A stretch of 64,000 nt of DNA from Ruthenibacterium sp. (GCA_020025235.1 JAHHSL010000002.1:46002-110001), one strand, 5' to 3'; counted from the stretch's first letter, positions 25,529 through 34,484 are shown. The notes: generated from the sequence alone by a model not told the origin. A program made the numbers and translations.

Positions 25529-26398
25529 TCAGCGCGTGCGTGCTTCACCGGTGAAAACAATGGCGACCGCATTCGGGCCGGTGTTGCTGGCAACCGCAGC
25601 GCCCAGCAGGAAGGTGGAGACAGGCGCATAGCCGAATTCCTGGCGGCACATGGCGGCAAGCATCCGGGCGTTCGATTCATCGGTTGCGGCGATCATGTAT
25701 TCCCCGTTGGGCACCATGCGCTTTTTGGCATAGCTGACAAGCCCCGGCATCACGGAGTTATCGCCGCGCACTTTTGCAGCGGTGTGCGTTTCGCCGTCGA
25801 TCATGCTGATGATCGGGCGCAGACCCATAAGCTCGCCGGCAAAGGCCGCAGCGGCGGAAATGCGTCCGCTTTTTTTGATGAAGCGCAGTGTGTACACGGA
25901 AAGCACGATCTCCACGCGGGAAAAGCAGTCCTCCAGATATTCGACAACGCTTCGTGCATCGGCGCCGCAGCTGATTTTGCGCGCCGCTTCGCAGACGAAC
26001 CAGCCGTAAGCCATGGAATAGGTGTGGCTGTCAACGATGTGGACATTCATCGTGCAGCCCGGGCGTTCTTCCGCAAGTGCCCGAGCCGCCATGCATGCGG
26101 CGTCATAGGTGTTGGAACCCCCCGAATTGATCGAAACATAGATCAGATCGGTGTAGCCGGAATCGGCATATTCGCAGAATTTTTCCAGAAAACGAATCAT
26201 CGTGATCTGCGAAGTTTTCGGCATGCCCTCTGCCTTTGTCAGCAGCTCATAATATTCCTCGTTGGTAAAATCAACACGCTCGGTATAGGATTTTCCATCC
26301 AGAACAATGCTGAACGGAAGAATATCAATGTGATATTTTTCCTCAAGCTCACGGGGGATATCACTGGCAGAATCCGTCAGTACGGCAATTTTACTCAT
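25529..26398 (-). CDS. DegV family fatty-acid-binding protein
   Basis: 289 residues. DegV fold: MSKIAVLTDSASDIP, ILPFSIVLDGKSYTE, KTSQIT, YVSINSGGSNTYDAA, VHIVDSHTYSMAYG, IKKSGRISAAAAF, RPIISMIDGE, G.NAVAIVFTG. In Firmicutes these proteins (FakB-like) hold fatty acids for phosphorylation by FakA. Start 26398 is chosen by homology. The ORF extends upstream to 26521 through the trmL gene. The start is four bases from the trmL stop. Confidence 0.9.
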   Translation of the reverse strand: MSKIAVLTDSASDIPRELEEKYHIDILPFSIVLDGKSYTERVDFTNEEYYELLTKAEGMPKTSQITMIRFLEKFCEYADSGYTDLIYVSINSGGSNTYDAACMAARALAEERPGCTMNVHIVDSHTYSMAYGWFVCEAARKISCGADARSVVEYLEDCFSRVEIVLSVYTLRFIKKSGRISAAAAFAGELMGLRPIISMIDGETHTAAKVRGDNSVMPGLVSYAKKRMVPNGEYMIAATDESNARMLAAMCRQEFGYAPVSTFLLGAAVASNTGPNAVAIVFTGEARTR

Positions 26399-26402
26399 AA
26401 AG

Positions 26403-26900
26403 TCACTTCCATTCATATCCACGCAGACGCCCGGTATCGAGCAGCCCTGCAAAATCGCGCTGGCGAAGCGCTTCATAAACGCCGATCGCCACCGTGTTCG
26501 ATAAATTGAGACTGCGCGCATCGGGGATCATCGGCAGGCGCACGCAGAAATCCTGGTTTTGCACCAGCAGTGATTCGGGCAGGCCTGCATCCTCACGCCC
26601 GAATACAAGATACGCGCCATCGGGGTATTCGATATCGGAATAGCGATTGGGCGCTTTGGTTGTAAAATAGTAAAAAGGGCCTTCGTTCCGTGAAAAGAAA
26701 TCATCCAGTCCTTCATAATATGTTATATCAAGCAGATGCCAATAGTCAAGCCCGGCGCGCTTGAGCTTTTTGTCGTCGATCGCAAACCCCATGGGCTTTA
26801 CAAGATGAAGCCTTGCGCCGGTGGCGGCACAGGTGCGGGCGATGTTGCCGGTGTTCTGGGGGATCTGCGGTTCCACCAGAACGATGTTGAGCGGTTTCAT
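26403..26900 (-). CDS. trmL: tRNA (cytidine/uridine 34-2'-O)-methyltransferase TrmL
   Basis: 165 residues, SPOUT knot fold. Motifs: VLVEPQIPQNTGNIARTCAA at the N-terminus, LVFGREDAGLP (motif 2) near residue 100, and LPMIPDARSLNLSNTVAI (motif 3, SAM pocket) near 122. Modifies the wobble ribose of tRNA-Leu isoacceptors. Lies in a - strand run with degV downstream and a kinase gene 12 bases upstream. Confidence 0.94.
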   Translation of the reverse strand: MKPLNIVLVEPQIPQNTGNIARTCAATGARLHLVKPMGFAIDDKKLKRAGLDYWHLLDITYYEGLDDFFSRNEGPFYYFTTKAPNRYSDIEYPDGAYLVFGREDAGLPESLLVQNQDFCVRLPMIPDARSLNLSNTVAIGVYEALRQRDFAGLLDTGRLRGYEWK

Positions 26901-26912
26901 AAAAAGAACTCC

Positions 26913-27764
26913 TTACAGATTGATGTTATCCCAAAAAGCCGGGGCAAGGCGGCCGAGCAGCGGTTCAAACCGGACGCCGAAGCGGGTATCCCCGCCGGTT
27001 TCGGCAGTTTCCCGCACCGCCAGCGCGACGAAATCGGCGCTTATGCGGCAGGCGTTTTCCACATTCTGCCCCTGCAGCAGCGCGCCGGTGAATACGGCGG
27101 CGAACAGATCGCCCGTGCCGGGATAGGACTGCGGCACGACGCAGTATGGAAGAAAGCGAATCTGCCCTTCATGGCAGCACAGGTTGCCAAAGCGGCCGTC
27201 AGCGTGCTGCACGCCGGTGACAACTGCCGCGCGGAGCAATGGATACTGCTGCATCAGGGCAGCCATGCGGCGGTGCATCTCGCCTTCGCTCCACGCGTGC
27301 TCGGCGGGGTCTTCGCCCAGCAAAAGCAGGGCTTCGGTGGCGTTGGGTACGATGATATCCGCCTGACGGCACAGCTGTGCGATCGTTTCGCGCAGCGGCG
27401 GCGTCATGGAAGCATACGGTCTGCCATGATCGGCCATGACGGGATCGACGAGCTTCAGCGCATCCGGGCTTTGCCGGAAAGCGCGCTGCACCAGCCCGAT
27501 CTGCCCCGCATCGGCAAGATAGCCGCTGTACACGCAGGAAAAGCGCAGCCCGAGGGAATCGTAATGCGAAAGTGCGCGGGCGATAAAATCGCTTTCATCC
27601 GTGACGGCGGGGCTTTCAAATGCCATGTGCGCGGAAAGCAGCGCAGTGGGCAGGGGACAGGGCTGAACACCCATGGCGGCAAGTGCAGGCAGAACGACGG
27701 CAAGACTGCATCGTCCCACACAGGAAAGATCCTGAATGCACAGTACGGTAGGCTGCTGGGGCAT
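26913..27764 (-). CDS. Pyridoxal/pyridoxamine kinase-like PfkB protein
   Basis: 283 residues of the ribokinase fold, PdxY/PdxK subgroup: VLCIQDLSCVGRCSLAV near the N-terminus, VYSGYLADAGQ, VDPVMADHGRPY, PNATEALLLLG, VVTGV, and YPGTGDLFAAVFTGALL with the catalytic Asp (GTGD). Probably phosphorylates pyridoxal for PLP salvage. Start 27764 has AAGGAGGG eight bases upstream. The open frame to 27851 lacks a ribosome site. First gene of a 27764-to-25529 - strand unit; a -10-like TATAAT lies at 27903-27898. Confidence 0.85.
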   Translation of the reverse strand: MPQQPTVLCIQDLSCVGRCSLAVVLPALAAMGVQPCPLPTALLSAHMAFESPAVTDESDFIARALSHYDSLGLRFSCVYSGYLADAGQIGLVQRAFRQSPDALKLVDPVMADHGRPYASMTPPLRETIAQLCRQADIIVPNATEALLLLGEDPAEHAWSEGEMHRRMAALMQQYPLLRAAVVTGVQHADGRFGNLCCHEGQIRFLPYCVVPQSYPGTGDLFAAVFTGALLQGQNVENACRISADFVALAVRETAETGGDTRFGVRFEPLLGRLAPAFWDNINL

Positions 27765-28041
27765 GAACCGGCCCTCCTTTTGCAAAGGATCCGCAAAGCA
27801 CAGGCAAGGTGCAGCGGAAACGAAGATTTTAAAATGAAAAACGGGCAGCACGGCGCAGAAAGGCGCAGACTGCCGAAAACAGAATCATTCAGCGTCTATT
27901 ATAGCATATTTCCCCGCTGATAAATATGCCTTTTCTTTGAATAATGGAAGAATCTCCCGTGAAATTTTTGTGTGCGGCGGGCATACTATCATCAGCGAAA
28001 CAATTTCGTGACGCGTTGCATGGAACAAGGAGGAAAACAAG

Positions 28042-28230
28042 ATGCGTAAAAATACGGAAACGATGATGAAGGGTGCAGCTATGGGCCTTTTGGCAGGCGG
28101 CTGTGCCGGCGCGGCCGGTGCCTATATGATGCAGCAGAACAACAAAAGCGTGAAAAAGATGATGAAAAAGGCGTCCTGCGGTGCCGAAAAGGCGCTGGAT
28201 ACGCTCGATCACATCCTGAAAAGCTACTGA
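28042..28230 (+). CDS. Small Gly/Ala-rich membrane protein
   Basis: 62 residues, unrecognised. A short hydrophobic glycine-rich stretch (GAAMGLLAGGCAGAAGAYMM) follows a charged N-terminus. The C-terminal part is basic then helical (KSVKKMMKKASCG). Similar tiny proteins are frequent in Ruminococcaceae, with no known role. AAGGAGG ribosome site and a good terminator support it as a real gene. Confidence 0.72.
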   Translation: MRKNTETMMKGAAMGLLAGGCAGAAGAYMMQQNNKSVKKMMKKASCGAEKALDTLDHILKSY

Positions 28231-28256
28231 TCCTGCCGGGGGCGGGCAAAGCAAAA

Positions 28257-28285
28257 GGGACGGTGCCGTACACCGTCCCTTTTTT
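28257..28285 (+). terminator. Terminator of small membrane protein gene
   Basis: GGGACGGTG / CACCGTCCC stem with CCGTA loop, followed by six T. It also lies just after the convergent SPFH gene end. Confidence 0.9.
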
Positions 28286-28307
28286 ATGCTGTATCCGGGT
28301 TATTGCG

Positions 28308-29195
28308 TTATTCCGCGGCGTCTGCTTCCGGAGCAGGGGCAGGGGCCGGTGCCGGGGCGGGAGCCGGGGCTGCCGGACGGCTTGCGCCGGAACGGGCGTT
28401 ATCGATGATCGAAGAAATATCGAACATCATCGAACCGTCGGATGCAACCGAAGGCAGCTTGCCGTCCCACTTTTCGATCCACTCCATTGCGAGGGTCTCT
28501 TTCGTGATCTCCTGATTTTTCAGGCGGAAGCTTTCGGCTTCGGCGCGTGCTTTTTCCACCTGCTGCTGTGCTTCGACCTTGATGCGGGCCAGATCCTGCT
28601 CCGCTTTCAGCGCATTCTGCTGGGCTGTCTGCTTTGCTTCGATCGCGGCGTTGAATTCATCGCTGAACTCAAAGCTTGTGATGTTGAACACTTCGATGTA
28701 AAAACCGTAAGGCTCGATCTTTTCCGCAAGGGCTTCACGCATGAGCTCGCCGACTTCCTGCCGGTTGGTGATCAGCTCTTCGGCTGTGAAGCGTGCGGCT
28801 GCGCTTTTGACACATTCCTGAATGGCCGGATTGATCAGCACGTTTTCAAAATCGGTGCCGATGTTCTGGTACACGCTTGCGGACGATTCGCGGCTGACGC
28901 GGTAGTTCAGCGCAATGGTGCTGCTGACCGTCTGCAGGTCCTTGCTGGCAGAGCTGCTGGAAACTTCGGTTTTCAGCACGCGGTTATCCATTTTGATGAC
29001 GTGGGAAACGACCGGGATCTTGAAATGCAGGCCTTCGCTCAATACGGTATTGCTTACCTTACCGAACGTGGTCACAACACCGGTATGGCCGGCGGGGACC
29101 GTTGTGATGCTGGAAAGGATCAGCAGGACGGCAAGCGCTGCGATCAGGATAATGGGGACAATGCGGCGTTTTTTGCGTTCTTTCATTTCGGGCAT
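28308..29195 (-). CDS. Prohibitin/SPFH domain membrane protein
   Basis: 295 residues. One N-terminal transmembrane helix (IVPIILIAALAVLLIL), an SPFH domain (VPAGHTGVVTTFGKVSNTVLSEGLHF at its start), a coiled coil about residues 180-235 (AIEAKQTAQQNALKAEQD), and an unusual C-terminal proline-alanine tail of repeated PA dipeptides (encoded at about 28325-28375). Prohibitin-like proteins scaffold membrane microdomains or chaperone membrane proteases. A promoter TTGTGC-17-TATAAT precedes it. Confidence 0.88.
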   Translation of the reverse strand: MPEMKERKKRRIVPIILIAALAVLLILSSITTVPAGHTGVVTTFGKVSNTVLSEGLHFKIPVVSHVIKMDNRVLKTEVSSSSASKDLQTVSSTIALNYRVSRESSASVYQNIGTDFENVLINPAIQECVKSAAARFTAEELITNRQEVGELMREALAEKIEPYGFYIEVFNITSFEFSDEFNAAIEAKQTAQQNALKAEQDLARIKVEAQQQVEKARAEAESFRLKNQEITKETLAMEWIEKWDGKLPSVASDGSMMFDISSIIDNARSGASRPAAPAPAPAPAPAPAPEADAAE

Positions 29196-29575
29196 AATAA
29201 AACTCCTTCAAATATATGCGGCATGCTGTGCACCGATTGCCGCGCAGAATGATTTCGGTGGTACCGAACCGTTCCGTATGCCAATATTATAGCGGAAAGC
29301 ATGCGGCGGCACAAAGGCGGAAAAACGTCGATTTCGGCGTTTTTGGGCGGCGGGGCATGATTCGGGCAAGGCTTCTCGCCCGAGCGCAGGCGGGAACATC
29401 CGCACGAAGCGGCGGATGCTCCGCCGATTTCCAAAACGGCAGAAATAGCACAAACGGGGCGTCCTGCATACGATAAGGGCAGAAGCGGGAATGAGGCATA
29501 CCGCTGCAGAGAAAAACGGAATGCCGCCTGCCGGAAAACGTCTGCCGCAGGCAAAGCGGCAGGAAGGAGGAAGCT
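29196..29575. other. Intergenic region between SPFH and lysozyme genes
   Basis: 380 bases between divergent genes. It holds the SPFH promoter and GC-rich sequence with an inverted repeat CATCCGC / GCGGATG near 29397-29418. No ORF with a ribosome site is convincing. I did not find a clear promoter for the lysozyme gene. Confidence 0.5.
29286..29314 (-). promoter_or_regulatory. Promoter of SPFH gene
   Basis: On the - strand: TTGTGC at 29314-29309, 17-base spacer, TATAAT at 29291-29286. Confidence 0.65.
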
Positions 29576-30454
29576 ATGGCGGAAATTTTTGAAACGGGAC
29601 TGGATGTATCCCGCTATCAGGGCGGGATCGACTGGAACGCCGTTGCGCGGTCCGGACGACAGTTTGTCATCATCCGCGCGGTATCATCGAACAATGCGGG
29701 CGTTTATGTCGACCCGTATTTTGAAAGAAATTATGCAGGCGCCAAAGCGGCGGGTCTGCGCGTAGGGGCGTACTATTTTACATACGCACAGACAAATGCC
29801 TATGCGGACCGTGAGATCGATCTGCTGTGTCAGGTGCTGCGCGGCAAGAAATTTGAATATCCGATCTTTGTGGATATGGAAGCGGAAAGCGTTGCGGCAC
29901 TGGGGCGTGAGCGCACGACAGAGCTTGCCGGATATGCGCTGGAACGTCTGCGCCGCGAAAAATTCTATGCAGGGCTTTACACCTATGCGGCGTTTGCAAG
30001 AAACCGCATCGACATGCACAGGCTTTCGGCATATCCGCTTTATATTGCGGATTACACGGGCAGCGTGCAGTATCCCGGCGCATATCAGATGTGGCAGTAT
30101 ACCGGAACGGGGCGCGTGCCCGGTGTGAGCGGGAATGTGTGTCTGGATTATTCCTACCGCGATTTCCTGCCGGAGATCCGGCAGTGCGGCTTCAACGGGT
30201 ATGAGGCACAGGCGCCGATGCCCATGACGCCGGTGCCCGGTCTGGAACTGGAAGTGTACGGCAGCGTGAACTGTCAGTATTTCCACACGCCCGATGTTTA
30301 TGACGTTGCGGGCACGCTTATGCCGGGGAGGTATCCGGTGCTGGCACAGTCCGTCGGATGCTACAACGGCTTTACATGGCTCACGGTGCGGCATCAGGGG
30401 CAGATCTACTGGACGACGCTGCTTTCTGACCGCTGTTTCCTGCTGCGCCTGTAG
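29576..30454 (+). CDS. GH25 family lysozyme with C-terminal SH3-like domain
   Basis: 292 residues. GH25 muramidase barrel, residues about 6-200: GLDVSRYQGGIDW with the first catalytic Asp, YFTYAQTNAYADRE, PIFVDMEAE with the second acidic pair, YAAFARNRID, YQMWQYTGTGRVPGV. Hydrolyses the MurNAc-GlcNAc bond of peptidoglycan. The last 80 residues look like a small beta domain, possibly cell-wall binding. No signal peptide is visible, so export would need another route (holin, lysis) or the enzyme acts as a phage-type endolysin. AAGGAGGAAG precedes the ATG. Confidence 0.9.
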   Translation: MAEIFETGLDVSRYQGGIDWNAVARSGRQFVIIRAVSSNNAGVYVDPYFERNYAGAKAAGLRVGAYYFTYAQTNAYADREIDLLCQVLRGKKFEYPIFVDMEAESVAALGRERTTELAGYALERLRREKFYAGLYTYAAFARNRIDMHRLSAYPLYIADYTGSVQYPGAYQMWQYTGTGRVPGVSGNVCLDYSYRDFLPEIRQCGFNGYEAQAPMPMTPVPGLELEVYGSVNCQYFHTPDVYDVAGTLMPGRYPVLAQSVGCYNGFTWLTVRHQGQIYWTTLLSDRCFLLRL

Positions 30455-30483
30455 TCTGCACCTGCAAGAGTGCGCACAGGGTA

Positions 30484-30513
30484 TTGCAAAGACGGTTCGG
30501 TTTGGGGTACAAT
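30484..30513 (+). promoter_or_regulatory. Promoter of DUF1858-trmK-nif3 operon
   Basis: TTGCAA, 18-base spacer, TACAAT, 52 bases before the DUF1858 start. Confidence 0.6.
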
Positions 30514-30565
30514 ACTAGCAAGCACCGAACCGGTGCATGATTTCATAAACAGAGAGGTTCAACTT

Positions 30566-30760
30566 ATGAAGATTACAAAAGATACACTGCTCGGCGACAT
30601 TTTGGATATTGCACCGCAGACCGCACCGATTTTCATGTCGATCGGCATGCACTGCCTGGGCTGCCCTTCCGCACGCAGCGAAACGGTGGAGCAGGCCTGC
30701 TGGGTCCACGGCCAGGACGTGGATGATCTGCTGGCAAAGCTGAATGCAGCCATTGAGTAA
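30566..30760 (+). CDS. DUF1858 domain protein
   Basis: 64 residues, a single DUF1858 domain: MKITKDTLLGDILDIAP, then FMSIGMHCLGCPSARSETVEQAC. The conserved CxxC (HCLGC) and the helix following it are diagnostic. Family members bind or sense redox/sulfur species in anaerobes; the exact role is unknown. GAGAGG ribosome site. The end overlaps the trmK start by 17 bases. Confidence 0.88.
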   Translation: MKITKDTLLGDILDIAPQTAPIFMSIGMHCLGCPSARSETVEQACWVHGQDVDDLLAKLNAAIE

Positions 30761-31448
30761 TTTGCACAAGATCCCTGCGCTGGATGCGCGCCTTGCCGCC
30801 GCTGCCGCCTATGTGCGGCAGGGCTGCACGGCGGCGGACATCGGCTGCGACCACGGCAAGCTTTCCGTGGCGCTTGCGGTGCAGGGACGCTGCAAAAAAA
30901 TCATTGCAGGCGATATCCGCCCCGCTCCGCTTGCCTCGGCACAGCGCCTTGTTGCAGAATACCACTGCGGCAGCGTTGTGGAATGCCGGCTCGGTGCGGG
31001 GCTTTCCGTGCTGCATCCGGGCGAAGCGGACGACGTCATCATTGCCGGCGTTTCGGGTGTTACGATCTGCGAGATCCTGCAGGATGCACCGCGGGGATTT
31101 TATGAAACGGAAAAAGAACTGCACTTCGTCTTTGTGCCCGCAACAAAGCATCCCGTGCTGCGCCGCTTTCTGGCGGAAAACGGGTTTCACCTTCTGGACG
31201 AAACACCGGTGCGCGCCGCGGGGCGTTATTACACCGTGATGCATGCGGTTTACACCGGCGTGCCGGAAGCGCACGATGCATTCTGGGAAGTGACGGGCTG
31301 CGCTGTGCACGGCGCCGATGCGCGGGAATATCTGCGGCACGAAGCGGAACTTTTGCGAAAAGAAGCACGCGGTGCTTCCGAAGCGGAAAAAGAACGTCTG
31401 GAAACACTGGCGGCCAATGTGGAGGAGGAAGCGGAACGATGCAGCTGA
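30744..31448 (+). CDS. trmK: tRNA (adenine22-N1)-methyltransferase TrmK
   Basis: 234 residues. Rossmann methyltransferase of the TrmK/YqfN family: LDARLAAAAAYV, ADIGCDHGKLSVAL (SAM motif I), AGDIRPAPLASAQ, ECRLGAGLSVL, IAGVSGVTICEIL (family signature, usually IAGMGG), then a C-terminal coiled-coil. Methylates A22 of class II tRNAs. ATG 30744 overlaps DUF1858, and the next gene overlaps its end by 10 bases: tight coupling, the same trmK-nif3 order as Bacillus yqfN-yqfO. Confidence 0.92.
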   Translation: MQPLSNLHKIPALDARLAAAAAYVRQGCTAADIGCDHGKLSVALAVQGRCKKIIAGDIRPAPLASAQRLVAEYHCGSVVECRLGAGLSVLHPGEADDVIIAGVSGVTICEILQDAPRGFYETEKELHFVFVPATKHPVLRRFLAENGFHLLDETPVRAAGRYYTVMHAVYTGVPEAHDAFWEVTGCAVHGADAREYLRHEAELLRKEARGASEAEKERLETLAANVEEEAERCS

Positions 31449-32185
31449 ACGAACTTACATCTTATCTGGAAACCCTTGCGCCGCATGAACTGACGGAAAG
31501 CTGGGACAACACCGGCCTTCTGGTGGAATGCGGGCAGGAAGTGACGGGCGTGCTGTGCGCGCTGGACGTCACGCCCGAAACCGTGCGCGAAGCGCAGGAG
31601 GAAGGGTGCAGTGTGGTCGTGTCGCATCATCCGGTGATCTTCCACCCGCTGCGCACGCTTTCGCAGCAGGATGTTCCGGCGCTGCTGATGCGCGCGGGCA
31701 TTTCGGCGGTGTGCCTGCACACGAATCTGGATAAAGCACACGGCGGCGTCAACGATCATCTGGCGCAGCTGCTCGGCTTACAGGATGTGGCGGAATTTGC
31801 GGACGGCATCGGAAGAACCGGTATGCTGAAAGCACCTATGCGCGCGGACGACTTTGCGGATTTTACGGCAAAGACGCTCGGCACGGCCGTCAAATTCACG
31901 GACGGCGGGAAAATGCTGTCGAAGATCGCACTGGTGACGGGCAGCGGCGGCGATTTCGTGCGCGAGGCCGCAGCCGCCGGAGCGGACGCGCTTTTGACAG
32001 GGGAAGCGGGACACCACGATGCGCTGGATGCACAGGCACTGGGCGTTACCCTGGTGGCGGCAACGCATTACGCAACCGAAACCGGAATTGCGGATGTGCT
32101 GGCACAGCGCCTGCGGGAACGCTTTCCGGGGCTGCATGTCGTGCGAAGCCGGACAAACCGCGATCCGTTTACTTATATTAAATAA
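31439..32185 (+). CDS. Nif3-like dinuclear metal centre protein (YqfO family)
   Basis: 248 residues. NIF3 fold: ESWDNTGLLVECG, SHHPVIFHPLRTL with metal-ligand histidines, HTNLDKAHGGVND, VTGSGGDF, LTGEAGHHDALDA, ATHYATET. Forms toroidal hexamers with two metals per subunit; proposed GTP cyclohydrolase-like or hydrolase activity is not settled. This is the short form, without the inserted PII-like domain. Coupled to trmK. Confidence 0.92.
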   Translation: MQLNELTSYLETLAPHELTESWDNTGLLVECGQEVTGVLCALDVTPETVREAQEEGCSVVVSHHPVIFHPLRTLSQQDVPALLMRAGISAVCLHTNLDKAHGGVNDHLAQLLGLQDVAEFADGIGRTGMLKAPMRADDFADFTAKTLGTAVKFTDGGKMLSKIALVTGSGGDFVREAAAAGADALLTGEAGHHDALDAQALGVTLVAATHYATETGIADVLAQRLRERFPGLHVVRSRTNRDPFTYIK

Positions 32186-32262
32186 TGTATTATATATAAT
32201 AAAGAAAGGCGCGCGCGGGGACAAGCGCCGCCGAATCACCGCAGAACCAAAGGAGAACTGAA

Positions 32263-34035
32263 ATGGCATTGGATGCTGCCACCCTTGCACTGTGTGCCAA
32301 GGAGCTTGCTGCCGAACTGAAGGAAGCAAGGATCGACAAAATTTTTGAGCCGACGCGCGATGAAGTAGTGCTCAACATGCGCACCCGCACTTCAAATCCG
32401 CGCCTGCTGCTTTCCGCACGCAGCGGATCGGCGCGTGCGTGCCTTACAAACGAAACGTTTGAAAACCCGATGACGCCGCCGTCCTTCTGCATGCTGCTGC
32501 GCAAGCACTACACCGGCGGACGGCTGATCGACGTGCGCACACTGGACGACGAACGCATCGTTTTCTTCGACTTCCAGTGCACGAATGAAATGGGCGATAC
32601 CGTCGTGAACACCATGGCGGCAGAGCTTATGGGGCGCTATTCCAACCTTGTGCTGGTGCAGAAGAAAAACGAAGCAAACCCTGAAGCACAGGGAAAGATC
32701 ATCGACGCGCTCAAGCGTGTGGATTTTGAGGACAGCGATGTGCGCCAGCTTCTGCCGGGGCTGCCGTACACACTGCCGCCGAAGCCGGAAAAGGCGTCGT
32801 TCCTTACAACCAGTGCAGCAGGCATCGTTGCGGCGGCCGCCGAAAAGGAACTGCACATATCGCAGGCGCTTATCAAAACAACGGGCGGCGTCGGGCCGGT
32901 GGTGTGCCGCGAAGCGGTGTACCGCGCGCTCGGCGGACGCGACGTCATCGCAAGCGAGATGACAGCCGAAGAAAAGGCGGCGCTTGTGCGGTCGATCGAG
33001 GAGATCCAGGACATCTACCGGACAGGCGGACGCCCCACGGCGGTGATCGCAGAGGATGGACGCCCCACGGAGTTCAGCTTCCTGCCGCTGACGCAGTACA
33101 CCGGCGGCGCGTCTTTGGTGGAATACAGCAGCTATTCCGAAATGCTGGAAGGCTATTATGCAACCAAGGATAAGGCCGAGCGCCTGCATCAGAAAAGCCG
33201 CGAACTGGCAAAGACCGTGCGCAATCTGCATGACCGCGCCGTGCGCAAAGCGGCGGCACGGCGGGAGGAGCAGGCGCAGAGCGAAGCATCCGATCATCTG
33301 CGCGTATACGGCGAGCTTTTGAGTGCAAACCTCTGGGCGATCGAACGCGGCGCAAAAAGCGCGACGCTGACGAACTACTATGACGGCAGCGAAGTGACGA
33401 TCCCGCTGGATGTGCGTCTTTCGCCCAGTGCGAACGCGCAGAAGTATTTTAAGGAATACAAGAAAAAGCAGACCGCGGCGCGCATGCTTACCGAGCTGAT
33501 TGCGGAAAGCGACGCCGAGGCGGAATATCTTGCCACGGTTCAGTATGAAGTGGAGACGGCACAGGGCGAAGCGGCGCTCAACGAGATCCGCGCCGAACTG
33601 AAAAGCCAGGGCTATCTGAAATACTACAAGATGCGCGACAAAAAGCAGAAGCCGGCGGATTTCCTGCGCTATGAATCGTCGGACGGCTTTTTGATCCTTG
33701 TGGGACGCAACAATGCACAGAACGACCGGCTGACGCTGAAAACGGCGCGCGGGCGTGATGTGTGGTTCCACGTCAAGAACGCGCCCGGCAGCCATGCCGT
33801 TGTAATGAGCGAGGGGCGCGACGTGCCCGACACAACCAAAACGCAGGCGGCCATTCTGGCGGCGGTGCATTCCAGCCAGAACGGCGGCGCGAAGGTGGAA
33901 GTGGATTACACGGAAGTGAAAAACGTCTGGAAGGCAAACGGCGCAAAGCCCGGCATGGTGCTGTATGACCCGTATGAAACGGCAGTCGTGACGCCCGATC
34001 CGGAGCTGGAAGAGCGCCTGCGCATCCGCAAATAA
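32263..34035 (+). CDS. rqcH: Ribosome quality-control protein RqcH (NFACT family)
   Basis: 590 residues. NFACT-N domain at residues 3-200 (MALDAATLALCAKELAAEL, KIFEPTRDEVVLNMRT, NPMTPPSFCMLLRKH), two helix-hairpin-helix and coiled-coil segments in the middle, and the NFACT-R (DUF814) domain at the end, about 460-560 (GRDVWFHVKNAPGSHAV). RqcH binds obstructed 50S subunits with peptidyl-tRNA and recruits tRNA-Ala to add C-terminal Ala tails. Formerly annotated as fibronectin-binding protein. Terminator 90 bases downstream. Confidence 0.93.
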   Translation: MALDAATLALCAKELAAELKEARIDKIFEPTRDEVVLNMRTRTSNPRLLLSARSGSARACLTNETFENPMTPPSFCMLLRKHYTGGRLIDVRTLDDERIVFFDFQCTNEMGDTVVNTMAAELMGRYSNLVLVQKKNEANPEAQGKIIDALKRVDFEDSDVRQLLPGLPYTLPPKPEKASFLTTSAAGIVAAAAEKELHISQALIKTTGGVGPVVCREAVYRALGGRDVIASEMTAEEKAALVRSIEEIQDIYRTGGRPTAVIAEDGRPTEFSFLPLTQYTGGASLVEYSSYSEMLEGYYATKDKAERLHQKSRELAKTVRNLHDRAVRKAAARREEQAQSEASDHLRVYGELLSANLWAIERGAKSATLTNYYDGSEVTIPLDVRLSPSANAQKYFKEYKKKQTAARMLTELIAESDAEAEYLATVQYEVETAQGEAALNEIRAELKSQGYLKYYKMRDKKQKPADFLRYESSDGFLILVGRNNAQNDRLTLKTARGRDVWFHVKNAPGSHAVVMSEGRDVPDTTKTQAAILAAVHSSQNGGAKVEVDYTEVKNVWKANGAKPGMVLYDPYETAVVTPDPELEERLRIRK

Positions 34036-34124
34036 GCATCATTACAAAATAACTAATTAAAATTCGTGATAACGCACAATTCTGTACAAAGCGTAGAATC
34101 ACATCTTTTTTATAAATTTTATCG

Positions 34125-34152
34125 AAAACCCTTGCATTATGCAGGGGTTTTT
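34125..34152 (+). terminator. Terminator of rqcH
   Basis: Stem ACCCTTGCA / TGCAGGGGT with TTA loop and a TTTTT tail. It overlaps the -35 box and spacer of the promoter at 34132. Confidence 0.8.
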
Positions 34153-34160
34153 GGTATTAT
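34132..34160 (+). promoter_or_regulatory. Probable promoter of the S10-spc-alpha operon
   Basis: TTGCAT, 17-base spacer, TATTAT. It overlaps the rqcH terminator. The leader to rpsJ would be about 320 nt. Confidence 0.5.
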
Positions 34161-34484
34161 TATAGAGCGACTGCGAATGCCCTGCATTTTCGCAGGGCAC
34201 CGATATGCGATGACGCGGGAGGTTGCCGTCCGAAGGACGGGTTTTTCCGCCGAGTATGTCCGATCAATGAACCGGGCGAAAGAATACTGAATGCAAAGGG
34301 ATACGTTTACGGGAAGTTACTCCCCGCACAACCAATGTCCACGTTAATTTGTTAAAATGGATTCCGGGAAGAACTGCATGGCGGTTCACCGGATTTTCTG
34401 ATACGATGACGTGGTACACCCGGCACTGTGTTATGTATTTATCGAATGGTTCGTCCCATGCAGAATTTTAAGGAGGCGAAACAA
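34161..34484 (+). promoter_or_regulatory. Leader region of the S10 operon with attenuator-like hairpins
   Basis: Non-coding. Hairpin TGCCCTGC / GCAGGGCA at 34178-34199, then CCGTCC-GAA-GGACGG at 34226-34240 followed by GTTTTT, which has terminator form. A second -10-like TAAAAT lies at 34353. S10 leaders in other bacteria are bound by L4 for feedback. The terminator-like element fits attenuation here, but this is inference. Confidence 0.5.
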
